Source of the DNA: Microcaldota archaeon | Lineage (GTDB): Archaea; Micrarchaeota; Micrarchaeia; Micrarchaeales; CABMGC01 | Assembly (NCBI GenBank): GCA_021848095.1 | Contig: JAJZMZ010000031.1 | Span: 1-35,190, forward strand | Reading direction: 5' to 3' | DNA: 35,190 nucleotides | In this document: positions 8,295 through 16,939 of the stretch, in pieces | Numbering within the stretch: the stretch's first letter is position 1 | Layout: each line of letters starts with the position of its first letter | The notes under the pieces: generated by a model | Told to the model about the DNA's origin: nothing | The model's input: the letters and a program-made list of their open reading frames with translations, nothing else | The model's database searches: none | Translations under genes and position numbers: made by a program

Positions 8295-9773
8295 TCAAAT
8301 TATTTCAGAGATATCTTTTCTTATCTGTTCAGTGCTGTCTCTACTTCTTATTGTTACAGAGTTATCTTTTAATGTATCGTAATCACAGGTTATAGCAAAT
8401 GGTACCCCTATTTCGTCTGCTCTGGCGTATCTTTTTCCGATACTTCCTGATTTTGCTATATATGCAGGAATTTTATTTTTCTTAAGTATTGATAATACAT
8501 CATTAGCTTTCTTTTCTAAGTCTACATCATTTTGAAGAGGGAAAACTGCGTATTTGTAAGGAACTATATCCTCAGATAGCTTCAACCATTCCCAACCACG
8601 TTCTTTTCCTTCTTGAACTGTGTTATCCAGTATTGAAAACAATAAACGGTCAAGACCAATACTTGCTTCTACAACATGTGGTATTATTTTTTTACCATTA
8701 TTTAAAACAGTTATTTCTTTTCCAGATAACTTAGAGTGTTGTGATAAATCATAATTTGTTCTATATGCTATTCCAGAAACTTCTAAGCTTCCGTAAGAAG
8801 TTTTAATTTCTAAATCGACATTACCGTTTGAGTAATGAGGAAGTTCTTCCTTTTGAAGTTGTCTAAATACATAAATTTCTTTATTATCCAAACCTAATCG
8901 TTCTAACATTTTTAACTCTGAATAAATACACATTGCAAATAATTTATTTGGAATATATTTTTTACTTAATAACTCACGTAATGAAAACATACCTTCTTCG
9001 CCATTATGTGGAGCAAAGTTTACTTTTGAGTCTAAAAATGGTTCTATTTCTAAAGAATTAAAGGTATCTTGAGGGTCTTCAGGATCAAAAAAAACCTCGG
9101 TTTCCATTTGAGTAAACTCTCTTACTCTGACTAGTTGTTGTCTAGGAGATATTTCATTTCTATATGCTTTACCGACTTGTGCAATTGCAGTTGGAAGTTT
9201 TAAGCTATAGATTTTAAATAAATCTTTAAAGTCTACAAATATACCTTGTGCAGTTTCAGGTCTTAAGTATCCTACATTTTCTTTTTCTTGGCCTATTTGT
9301 AGTTTGAACATTAAATGAAAATCATCTATCGTAGAAAGTTCTCCTTTGCACTTTTCACATACTATCCCATGTTCTAAAATTTTTCTTTCCATGCCTTTTT
9401 TATCTAATTTTTTAAGTTCAATTAATGATGCGCTATCCTTTTTTGATTCGTAAAACTCTTCTAAAAGTTTATCTACACGATAAGATGTGCCACATTTCTT
9501 ACACTTTGATACAGGATCTGTAAATGTAGCCACATGTCCACTAGCTATCAATACCTTTTCTGGAACTATTGTTGTTGTATCTATCTCAAGAGCACCTAGC
9601 CAGTCTATGAATGTTTCTCTCCATACATTTTCTACATTTCTTTTTATTCTCAGACCTATAGGACCATAATCATAAAATCCACCGACTCCGGAGTAAATAT
9701 CGAAAGCTTGATAATATAAACCACGTCTTTCTACTATTGAGTAAGCTTTGCTTTCTTTTTCTGTTTTTTGCAT
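8295..9773 (-). CDS. glyS: Glycyl-tRNA synthetase, alpha2 class II type
   Basis: A 492-residue class II enzyme attaching glycine to tRNA-Gly. It begins with the Gly-specific YDYGPIG block near residue 34. A probable zinc site (C91, C94, C139, C142) lies in the insertion. Motif 2 is in AYRNEISPRQQLVRVREFTQME and motif 3 in ASIGLDRLLF, and the C-terminal anticodon-binding domain starts near 395 (YKYAVFPLQND). Length and order fit archaeal GlyRS. The ATG at 9773 is the only good start. The TGA stop overlaps an ATG (TGATG) that belongs to the start region of ogg. A tRNA-Gly(GCC) is encoded about 9 kb away in this window. Confidence 0.95.
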   Translation of the reverse strand: MQKTEKESKAYSIVERRGLYYQAFDIYSGVGGFYDYGPIGLRIKRNVENVWRETFIDWLGALEIDTTTIVPEKVLIASGHVATFTDPVSKCKKCGTSYRVDKLLEEFYESKKDSASLIELKKLDKKGMERKILEHGIVCEKCKGELSTIDDFHLMFKLQIGQEKENVGYLRPETAQGIFVDFKDLFKIYSLKLPTAIAQVGKAYRNEISPRQQLVRVREFTQMETEVFFDPEDPQDTFNSLEIEPFLDSKVNFAPHNGEEGMFSLRELLSKKYIPNKLFAMCIYSELKMLERLGLDNKEIYVFRQLQKEELPHYSNGNVDLEIKTSYGSLEVSGIAYRTNYDLSQHSKLSGKEITVLNNGKKIIPHVVEASIGLDRLLFSILDNTVQEGKERGWEWLKLSEDIVPYKYAVFPLQNDVDLEKKANDVLSILKKNKIPAYIAKSGSIGKRYARADEIGVPFAITCDYDTLKDNSVTIRSRDSTEQIRKDISEII

Positions 9774-10029
9774 ATAATCAACATTAATTTGATAACTATT
9801 ACTTTAATTATAAATTACAAAAATATAAATTGTTTGTTTTTGCCCTATTTATTAATAGGCATAAAAAAGTAAAAATACATGTTTTTTCTTGTATTCTTGC
9901 ATATATACTTTCTTATTCGTAAAACGTGTTTGGTTTGTCGAGGTGATTGAATGTAAATGTCATGTTCCTATTATTAAATATAACGATAGATATTTAATCA
10001 TAAAGAAATAGAATATAATTGGTGTAACT

Positions 10030-10941
10030 GTGCCTAGTGATAATAAATTTAAAAAGTTCAAGTCAAATAATAGAAGAGATAATAACTTCAAAGGTAGCTT
10101 TAAAGGCAAGGACAACTACAAAAATAAACCACGATATGACAATCAGTCAAATAGAGATGATAGAAGAAGCAGATTCATGAGAAAGGCAAGAGGAGAAGTG
10201 ATGATGGCTTATAAAGCAACTGCAATTGATCACTCGATAATAGAAGCAATTAAGTCATACAATGAACTTGAAAAAATAAGAAATATAGTTTATGAAAGAT
10301 TAGAAGAGTGGTACGGAGCTTATTTTCCAAACTTAAAGTTAAACAATCATGAAACGTATGCAAAGATAATAACAAAGATCAATAATAAAGACATAGAGAT
10401 GGAAAACTTAAAGGGAATAGTTGGAGAAGAACACGAAAAGATATTAAGATTAATAAAATCGTCCGAAGGATTTCCAGAGATAGATACAGAAGAGTATAAA
10501 GCAATGAGTGCTTTAGCAGAACAGGAGTTGGCGATAATTAAATTACAAGAAGAGCTAGGTAGCTTCTTAGAAGTACAAACTAAAAAATTGATGCCAAATA
10601 TAGTTTATTTAATAGATTACAAGATAGCTGCAGAGATGTTAAGCATGGCGGGATCTTTGGAGCATTTAGCTATAATGCCAGCTAGTACAATACAATTATT
10701 AGGAGCTGAAAAGGCTCTTTTCAAGCACGTAAAGTTTGGATCACGTCCACCTAAATACGGATACTTATTTAAATTGCCAGAGTTTGCAATGCTCGATAAG
10801 AAAGAAAAAGGACGTATGGCAAGAGCATATGCAACAAAGATAAGTATAGCTGCAAGAGCGGATTATTATACAAAAAGATTTATTGCAGATAAATTAAAGG
10901 AGTCATTGAACGTATCGAAAAAGAAAACTAATGAGAATTGA
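10030..10941 (+). CDS. nop5: Nop5/Nop56-family sRNP core protein, N-terminal domain missing
   Basis: Scaffold protein of C/D-box sRNPs that guide 2'-O-methylation of RNA. The coiled-coil/NOSIC part (about 67-125, IDHSIIEAIKSYNEL, RLEEWYGAYFPNL) and the NOP domain are present, with AGSLEHLAIMPASTIQLLGAEK and PPKYGYLF through ARAYATKISIAARADYYT. The fibrillarin-binding N-terminal domain of normal archaeal Nop5 (about 110 residues) is absent. Residues 1-55 are instead a charged Lys/Arg/Asn/Asp-rich tail that looks disordered. GTG 10030 is well supported (GGTG-TAACT-GTG), and an in-frame TAG lies just upstream, so the domain is not hidden by a wrong start. The 3' end overlaps the converging DUF763 gene by 14 bp. 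Confidence 0.92.
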   Translation: MPSDNKFKKFKSNNRRDNNFKGSFKGKDNYKNKPRYDNQSNRDDRRSRFMRKARGEVMMAYKATAIDHSIIEAIKSYNELEKIRNIVYERLEEWYGAYFPNLKLNNHETYAKIITKINNKDIEMENLKGIVGEEHEKILRLIKSSEGFPEIDTEEYKAMSALAEQELAIIKLQEELGSFLEVQTKKLMPNIVYLIDYKIAAEMLSMAGSLEHLAIMPASTIQLLGAEKALFKHVKFGSRPPKYGYLFKLPEFAMLDKKEKGRMARAYATKISIAARADYYTKRFIADKLKESLNVSKKKTNEN

Positions 10942-11992
10942 AGCTCTTTGATAATCTTTTTAGTGCCAAATATTTTTCTGATTTTTCTAGTTTTGCAGAG
11001 TCAATAGCATTCTCAAGTACCTGTATAACTGAATCGTAAGTTTTTGTATTTACAGGAAAAGGAATTCCATCCTTACCGCCTAAATTATAGGAGTACATAA
11101 CAGGATCCTTATAAGATAAATCTTTATCAAATATTAAACTAGAGACAAATGCTAATGAACGTAGTGTCGATCTACCCATACCTTTTACCAATAACAACTC
11201 CTCATATGTATTAGGAGTTATTTCATTTGCACGTTGTATCGCTTCTAAACCACGTTTACTTATATCTAAATTAGAAATAATATCATGTCTTTGTGGATAT
11301 TTAGTTAATGATAAATCCTTCGAGTAATATGGAAACTCATTTACTATATCAATACTACTTTTTTTAGCCCAGTTGTTTCCAGAGTTAGTTAAGTCTAATG
11401 TAATTTTACGTAAATCAGAGGTTATCGAAGAATGAGGCTCATTTGTTATATCCGATTTATCAGTTTTATCTGAACTCCACTGAAAACGTATTGCTTTTTT
11501 ATTTTTTGAGTCTAAGGCTTGCTGAACAACTGACCATTTTTTATTTTTAGAAAATATAAAAGTATGATGATATATTCCAACATTGTCATAAACTAAAGCA
11601 GAGTCTACCTTTGCAGATAATCTGCTATACTTTTTGAACTCATCTTCGCACGATGATATAGATAATAACTCGGTGCCTTTTTCAATTTCTTCAGGAGTTT
11701 TAAGACCTACTTTGCCTTTTCCACCTGCAATGAATACCTCACCAGTATCATTTAAACCTTCTTTTAATGCACCCATAGTTACAGTAGTAGTTCCACTGCT
11801 GTGCCAATCATAACCTATTACACACGCAAGAGCTTGAAGCCATGTCGAAGATGAAAGTCTTGAGATAAACTCATCTGGGCCAAACTCATCTATTATGACT
11901 ATTCCTATCTCTCTACTGAGCTTAACCATTCTATTGAATAGCCATTTAGGAGCTTTGCCTCCATGTAAAGGTAGCTCTGTGTATTGGTGCAT
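10928..11992 (-). CDS. DUF763-family protein
   Basis: A 354-residue protein with the DUF763 hallmarks: LPLHGGKAPKWLF at the N-terminus, DEFGPDEFISRLS, WLQALACVIGYDWHSSGTTTVTMGALKE and IAGGKGKVGLKTPEEI. A late segment (ELLLVKGMGRSTLRSLA, near 265-282) resembles a helix-hairpin-helix, suggesting nucleic acid contact. The molecular function of the family is not established, to my knowledge. It converges on nop5 with a 14-bp overlap. The ATG start gives the usual short lead before the conserved LPLHGG. No clear Shine-Dalgarno is seen, so it may be leaderless. Confidence 0.85.
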   Translation of the reverse strand: MHQYTELPLHGGKAPKWLFNRMVKLSREIGIVIIDEFGPDEFISRLSSSTWLQALACVIGYDWHSSGTTTVTMGALKEGLNDTGEVFIAGGKGKVGLKTPEEIEKGTELLSISSCEDEFKKYSRLSAKVDSALVYDNVGIYHHTFIFSKNKKWSVVQQALDSKNKKAIRFQWSSDKTDKSDITNEPHSSITSDLRKITLDLTNSGNNWAKKSSIDIVNEFPYYSKDLSLTKYPQRHDIISNLDISKRGLEAIQRANEITPNTYEELLLVKGMGRSTLRSLAFVSSLIFDKDLSYKDPVMYSYNLGGKDGIPFPVNTKTYDSVIQVLENAIDSAKLEKSEKYLALKRLSKSFNSH

Positions 11993-12046
11993 GATTAAGT
12001 TTTTGATTAAAAAAATAAATAGAGTAATTTTTTATTGTTTATTTGA

Positions 12047-12553
12047 TTACCATGGCACGTCTTTTAACTTTGCCTTATGTGCAATTAAGTTAGTTCCTTT
12101 ATGCAATACACCAGTTAGAATAAAAATGAATATTATCCCAAAAATAGATGGCATATTACCAAATGGAACTGCAAATATTAATGCAACTATTAAAAAAAGA
12201 TATTGATCCATGAGAAAAATGTCTTTGCCTTCTTTATGACCAAGTTGTCGTTTTATGAAACTGCCCAACATATCTCCAAAAAGAGTTCCAAAACTTAAAG
12301 CTATTCCGATTATTAACATGTAAGGAAATGCTAAGGACTCTAATGCTCCGATTATTATTCCTGAAAGTATACCGAATACAAAACCACGTATTGTTTTATG
12401 TTTGCCGAATATTGGTTTACCTCTAAAAGTTTTTCCAAAGTCTATCGGTTTACCTCCGCCAAATATAACTGGAGCACCATTAGCAACATAAGCAGGAAAT
12501 ATGTAGATTATTGGAAAAATTATTATTGTATATATAAGTTGATATAAATTCAA
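12047..12553 (-). CDS. carS: CDP-archaeol synthase (CDP-2,3-bis-geranylgeranyl-glycerol synthase)
   Basis: Membrane enzyme that activates the unsaturated archaeol ether lipid with CTP, making the CDP donor for archaeal phospholipids. The signature ANGAPVIFGGGKPIDFGKTFRGKPIFGKHKTIRGF is seen in pieces (residues 24-58), followed by a GDMLGSFIKRQLG block (near 92) and FLMDQ (near 113). It has about five hydrophobic helices in 168 residues, the usual size. The start is a TTG with AGTG-AGTTT-TTG spacing, 4 nt after the alaS stop, so it is co-transcribed with alaS. This gene marks the host as archaeal. Confidence 0.93.
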   Translation of the reverse strand: MNLYQLIYTIIIFPIIYIFPAYVANGAPVIFGGGKPIDFGKTFRGKPIFGKHKTIRGFVFGILSGIIIGALESLAFPYMLIIGIALSFGTLFGDMLGSFIKRQLGHKEGKDIFLMDQYLFLIVALIFAVPFGNMPSIFGIIFIFILTGVLHKGTNLIAHKAKLKDVPW

Positions 12554-12557
12554 AAAC

Positions 12558-15242
12558 TCACTTTGTAATTATTCCTTCAGCATTTTCTTTTGAACCGCCG
12601 CCTTTGAATGACGAACCTAATGTTTTCTTAGCAAACTCCAATGCAGAAGTTGAAGAGTCTTTACCAGATATACATACAACTTCATTCTTTTCATTTTTTG
12701 CAAGTATTGTCAATAAAGGTTTTTGTAAAATTACAAATGAAAGTGCCTTTCTTAATATCTCCCTTGATTCTGTTCTATCAATGACTACTGAACTTTGTGA
12801 ATCAGATATTTCAGATAGAAGTTGTTTAGATATCACAATAGCAAGTTCTTCGTCTTTTGCCTTTGTTGATTTTAATAACTCAGAGTAATCATTTTGAAGC
12901 TTCTCTATTTTTTTATGAAGTGCCAACGCATCAGAGTTTAAAAGAGTTGCAGAGTTATTAAGTTCATTGTGTTCTTTTTGAATATATTCTAATGCTGCAG
13001 GACCTGCAACAAACTCTATTCTGTCAACACCATCATGAATTCTTGAGGTGTTAATTATTTTTATCATGCCTAAAGAACTCTCGGTAGAAACTACATGTAA
13101 ACCTCCGCATGCTTCAGCATCAATTAATTTTCCTTTCCTATCTTTAATTGTTATAATACGCATTACTTTTGCAGGTACACCGTGACCTTGATAAATTGAA
13201 AAACCATAGCTCTGTTCTGCTTCTGCCCTTGTCATTTCATTTATTTCTACTGAAATTCCATTAAATAGAATGTTATTTGCAAAGTCTTCAATTTTTTTAA
13301 CTTCGGCCTCAGTTAGCTTTTCATAATGTGCGATGTCAATGTGTGCTTTTTCTTCTTCTTTTTTAGCTCCTTCTTGCCAAGCATGTTTTCCTAAAATACT
13401 TCTTGCAGCTGCACTTATTATGTGAGTAGCTGTATGATGTGCCATAAGTTTTCTTCTTCTTTCGAGGTTAACTTTACAATTTACAGTTTTATTTTTTGCA
13501 ATACTTTTTTCTGGTTGTTCTTTTAATACATGAAGAATTACATTCCCGATTTTCTGGACATCTATGACTTCATTCTCATTAATAAAACCATGATCTGCAG
13601 CTTGACCACCTCCTTCTGGATAAAATGGTGTTTTATCTAGTACAACAAATTTCTTATCTACAAAAAGAACCTTTGATTCTGATTCTGTTTTAAAGTTATA
13701 GTATAGTTGTTGTGTTTTTTCAATATCAGTTGGAAGTTCTAAAATTAATTTATGTGATTTTTCTTTTCCAGTAAAATCTCCCTTTATTATATCCTCATAT
13801 GCACTTCCAGGTAACTCAATTTTTTTGTTTTCTGCTTTTGCAATGGTGTTAATCAACTCAGGTGTTATCCCATTACTTTCATATAATGTTCTAAGTTCTT
13901 GTTTAGTTATTGCGGATTTTTTAGAAAGTATATTTGTAATTATTTTTCCTGCATTTGAAATAGATGTATGATAACGTTTTGCTTCTACATCTATCAATTT
14001 ATTTAGAATTTCTAAATTGTCTTCAAGTTCAGGGTATAACTCTTTTAACTCTTTTGCCTGCATCTTTGCAACTTCTTCTATTGTAATGTTCATTTCATAT
14101 TCTTGTATGAATGATAAAGCTCTTCGTAAAATTACTCTTAAATTGTAACCGCCACCTATGTTTGAAGGTAATGCTCCGTCAGAAACACCAAATAATAATG
14201 TTCTTGTGTGATCCAATATTGCATAAAATGCTTGCATTGGTTTTATTTTTTTATCGTACGTTTCGTAGGTTATATCTGCTTTTTTGAGAATTGATGCTTC
14301 TAATTTTTTATATTCTGATGTTTCAGTAACGTCTAACTCGCTAGAGTATCTTGCAAACTTCTTGAAAGAGCTCCTATCCAACTCAAATGGAAGATCTTTC
14401 TTTACTTTTTGTATTACATCGTGAAAAACTGCTTCGTAAATATTATCAAAGCCTGTGTAAAACCAAAGAATTCTTTCAAAGCCCCAACCAACATCGACGA
14501 CCTTTGCGTTTAACTCGTGTATTTTTCCATTTACACTTTCAAATTGAGTAAATACATTATTTACTAATTCTAAACCATTTGAAAAACCTTCAAGGCAAGG
14601 ACCAAATTCTGAAAAATCTCCCATTGCCCATACGTCTTCATTGTAAACTAATTGATCTTTTTTAACGTTAAGTATATCAGTAAGAAATTTGTAATCCAGC
14701 TCCATCGTTGTGTCTCTCCAGTAACCTTCTTTTGGATAATTAAAGGCATGTTGTCCTGCCATCATAAAACTTGTAAGGTGTCTTCCGGTTACACCTACAT
14801 TTTCAATATCTCCAAAACGCAAACATATCTGAGGTACTATCAAAGGGTTTGAGTTGTATTCAAAATGCATTGCTCCGTTTTCTATTCTTTGAAAGTCTTG
14901 TATACTGGCTATTGTAAAGTAAAGGTCTTGTCTCCATCTACTTACAACTGGATATTTGTTAATTTCAGTATGCTTATTTTCTTTAAAAAACTTAGAAAAT
15001 TTTTTCCACATCTCCACATAGGATATTGGGGTTGGCTTATCTTTAAAAAATGAGTACTCAGTATGCTCTGGATCTTCACATGTATCTCTTTTTACAACAC
15101 TCCAGAAGTTTTTCCCGCAAATTTTACAGGTATATCTTTCAAAGCCTTCTTTTTCGAATATCTTTGTAGAGTAATAAGCTTTAGGATTTTTTGAAAATTC
15201 TTTTCTTAGCTCTTTTTTATCAAGTTTTATTCCTTCAAGCAC
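12558..15242 (-). CDS. alaS: Alanyl-tRNA synthetase, archaeal type
   Basis: Charges tRNA-Ala and edits Ser/Gly mischarges. The N-terminus has the archaeal zinc-binding pair C-x-x-C (TCKICGKNFW) before the class II core; RWRQDLYFTIASIQDFQ and EDVWAMGDFSEFGPCLEG belong to the core. The editing domain motif HHTATH is near residue 600 and CGGLHV near 711, and a coiled-coil plus C-Ala domain (FKGGGSKENAEG) closes the protein at nearly 900 residues. GTG 15242 is chosen over TTG 15263 because it has GGTG-TTCAT-GTG, and the TATA-like TTTTATAG at about 15280-15288 is too close to 15263 but fits a short leader before 15242. Downstream is carS. Confidence 0.95.
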   Translation of the reverse strand: MLEGIKLDKKELRKEFSKNPKAYYSTKIFEKEGFERYTCKICGKNFWSVVKRDTCEDPEHTEYSFFKDKPTPISYVEMWKKFSKFFKENKHTEINKYPVVSRWRQDLYFTIASIQDFQRIENGAMHFEYNSNPLIVPQICLRFGDIENVGVTGRHLTSFMMAGQHAFNYPKEGYWRDTTMELDYKFLTDILNVKKDQLVYNEDVWAMGDFSEFGPCLEGFSNGLELVNNVFTQFESVNGKIHELNAKVVDVGWGFERILWFYTGFDNIYEAVFHDVIQKVKKDLPFELDRSSFKKFARYSSELDVTETSEYKKLEASILKKADITYETYDKKIKPMQAFYAILDHTRTLLFGVSDGALPSNIGGGYNLRVILRRALSFIQEYEMNITIEEVAKMQAKELKELYPELEDNLEILNKLIDVEAKRYHTSISNAGKIITNILSKKSAITKQELRTLYESNGITPELINTIAKAENKKIELPGSAYEDIIKGDFTGKEKSHKLILELPTDIEKTQQLYYNFKTESESKVLFVDKKFVVLDKTPFYPEGGGQAADHGFINENEVIDVQKIGNVILHVLKEQPEKSIAKNKTVNCKVNLERRRKLMAHHTATHIISAAARSILGKHAWQEGAKKEEEKAHIDIAHYEKLTEAEVKKIEDFANNILFNGISVEINEMTRAEAEQSYGFSIYQGHGVPAKVMRIITIKDRKGKLIDAEACGGLHVVSTESSLGMIKIINTSRIHDGVDRIEFVAGPAALEYIQKEHNELNNSATLLNSDALALHKKIEKLQNDYSELLKSTKAKDEELAIVISKQLLSEISDSQSSVVIDRTESREILRKALSFVILQKPLLTILAKNEKNEVVCISGKDSSTSALEFAKKTLGSSFKGGGSKENAEGIITK

Positions 15243-15247
15243 ATGAA

Positions 15248-15251
15248 CACC
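15248..15251 (-). promoter_or_regulatory. Shine-Dalgarno core GGTG deciding the alaS start
   Basis: Minus-strand GGTG-TTCAT-GTG sets the start at GTG 15242 rather than the in-frame TTG at 15263. The 5-nt spacing is identical to that at several other genes of the window. Confidence 0.5.
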
Positions 15252-15297
15252 AATAAATGTCAATATTAAAGATTAAATCTATAAAATAGTATGTATT

Positions 15298-16224
15298 TTA
15301 AGTTTTTGTAGGTTCTTTCCACCAAGTAGTACATTGTTTTCCAAAAAAGTTACACATTTTACAACGCCAAGAGTTTTCTTCAGATACAGGTCTTGCTTCT
15401 CTATCTCCAGACCAATAAGCCATTATATCAGTTAAATTTTTTGAAAGTTCTTCTTTTGAGTACTTTATTGGTGACTCAGATATTAATTCCCTAGTTGTTC
15501 TGTCAATATAACGTAATTGGATTGTATCGTTCAATGGAGGTAAAATTTTATATGATTCAAACATAAGTTTATGAATAGAGATTAATGATTGGTTTTCTTT
15601 TTTTATGCCTATTGAGTCTAATCCTTTTACAAAGTCAGGAGAAAGACTCATTTTTTGCAAAGAATAAACATTTGAAAAGTTCTCAAAGGTATAATTATTA
15701 TCTTTTATATCAGATAAAAGAAGTTGATAGATAGATGATTGAAGCTTGTCTGATTCATATCTTAAACTAACGACATCGTTGTTGCCTCCTTTTATTGTTT
15801 TGTCTTCTGCTATAGTGATTTTCCCGTTTGTTAAACGTAGCTCATCTATTTGACCGGATATTTTAAAACCGTTTATAGAGCCATAAATTTTTAACTCTCT
15901 ACAATACCCATTTTTGAAGATATTGCTAATGCTAGTATAGGTTTCATATGCCCACTTGTAAAGTCTATCGGCATAAGTTACTGGTTCTATTGGTAGGGCT
16001 TTAAAAACTGGCGCTTGTATTAAAGCATGAGTTGCTGCACCTTTATTCATGGCTAGTGTGCTATAACCTCCAGTGATTATGAACAACTCCATTTGCTTTT
16101 CGCACCATAGCTGACTAGCAATATCTTTTACAGAGATACTTGTCTTCTTAAGACGTGCTAGTGCGCTCACTTTCTTATTTAAATCCATTATTAAACACTT
16201 TTCAGACCGCCTACCTATCTTCAT
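15298..16224 (-). CDS. EXO5/Cas4-like PD-(D/E)XK nuclease with Fe-S cluster
   Basis: Predicted single-strand DNA exonuclease of the EXO5 (Dem1)/Cas4/RecB-nuclease superfamily. The family start ISVKDIASQLWCEKQMEL carries the first cluster cysteine (C41). H66 lies in KGAATHALI, and the catalytic residues are D127 (SGQIDEL) and E140-x-K142 (IAEDKT). Three C-terminal cysteines (C288, C291, C298 in CKMCNFFGKQC) complete a four-Cys 4Fe-4S site. The usual QxxxY-like helix is plausible in SDKLQSSIYQLLL. No CRISPR repeats or cas genes are nearby, so a Cas4 adaptation role is not supported. The start could also be ATG 16188. It is divergent from the HAD gene. Confidence 0.78.
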   Translation of the reverse strand: MKIGRRSEKCLIMDLNKKVSALARLKKTSISVKDIASQLWCEKQMELFIITGGYSTLAMNKGAATHALIQAPVFKALPIEPVTYADRLYKWAYETYTSISNIFKNGYCRELKIYGSINGFKISGQIDELRLTNGKITIAEDKTIKGGNNDVVSLRYESDKLQSSIYQLLLSDIKDNNYTFENFSNVYSLQKMSLSPDFVKGLDSIGIKKENQSLISIHKLMFESYKILPPLNDTIQLRYIDRTTRELISESPIKYSKEELSKNLTDIMAYWSGDREARPVSEENSWRCKMCNFFGKQCTTWWKEPTKT

Positions 16225-16294
16225 AGCAATAAAGCTCCGCGATCACCAGATCTCATCATATACATTTTTATTATTTAATAACATTAATAACACT

Positions 16295-16939
16295 ATGTTT
16301 AAACTTCAGGATAAAAAACTATTCATCTTTGATTGGGACGGTACATTAAGCACATCAACCTTAATTGTCGCTGGTTCAAGAATATTTAGAAAAAGTTATA
16401 ATATAAAAAATATTGAAAAGAATTTTAAATATTACGAAGGAATAGGTAAACGTACAATGTCTTTAGAGTTAAAAGAAGATACAAACAAAGCATTTGCACG
16501 AATTTACGATGTATATGCCAAATTTCATATGCCAAAAGCAAAGAAAGGATCTGAAGAGTTACTTAAATTATTGAATAAAACTTCTAAAAAAGTTACATTG
16601 TTTAGCGACTCAAGAAGTTATAGATTAATGAGTGAAATAAGGCACTTGAATATGGTAAAGTACTTTGATTTTATACTGAGTGCGACTAGTATTGGAGCGT
16701 ATAAACCAGATCCTACTGGAATTTTATTTATCATAGACAAATATAAAATTAGAAAAGATGATGTCGTTTACATAGGAGATACTGTTTCTGACATAATGGC
16801 AGCTAAATTTGCAGGAGTAAGTTCATGCATAGTAGGAGATGGATTAGAACCATATGAAAGGGTAAAAGATGCAAAACCAACATTTTTGTTCAGAAGTACT
16901 GAAGAGATGTATGAAAAGTTGTTACCTAAGAGTAATTAA
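16295..16939 (+). CDS. HAD-superfamily hydrolase (phosphoglycolate phosphatase-like)
   Basis: Rossmann-fold phosphatase with the four HAD motifs: I FDWDGTLS (nucleophile D13, acid D15), II LFSDS, III the Lys in AYKPDPTG, and IV YIGDTVSDIMAA. A small helical cap lies between motifs I and II, which fits subfamily IA (phosphoglycolate phosphatase/beta-phosphoglucomutase-like). The substrate cannot be told from sequence. An AT-rich TATA-like stretch about 16262-16281 lies some 20-30 nt before the ATG, consistent with a leaderless mRNA. The 3' end overlaps the converging gene by 14 bp. Confidence 0.85.
   Translation: MFKLQDKKLFIFDWDGTLSTSTLIVAGSRIFRKSYNIKNIEKNFKYYEGIGKRTMSLELKEDTNKAFARIYDVYAKFHMPKAKKGSEELLKLLNKTSKKVTLFSDSRSYRLMSEIRHLNMVKYFDFILSATSIGAYKPDPTGILFIIDKYKIRKDDVVYIGDTVSDIMAAKFAGVSSCIVGDGLEPYERVKDAKPTFLFRSTEEMYEKLLPKSN

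Noticed and set aside
9774-10029. Possible C/D-box sRNA in the glyS-nop5 gap (GGTGATTGAATG)
   Set aside because: The C-box match is poor and no D box is correctly spaced; the rest is AT-rich promoter sequence for the two divergent genes.
15298-16224. Cas4 of a CRISPR system
   Set aside because: No repeats or other cas genes in the window; the sequence fits EXO5-type stand-alone nucleases as well.
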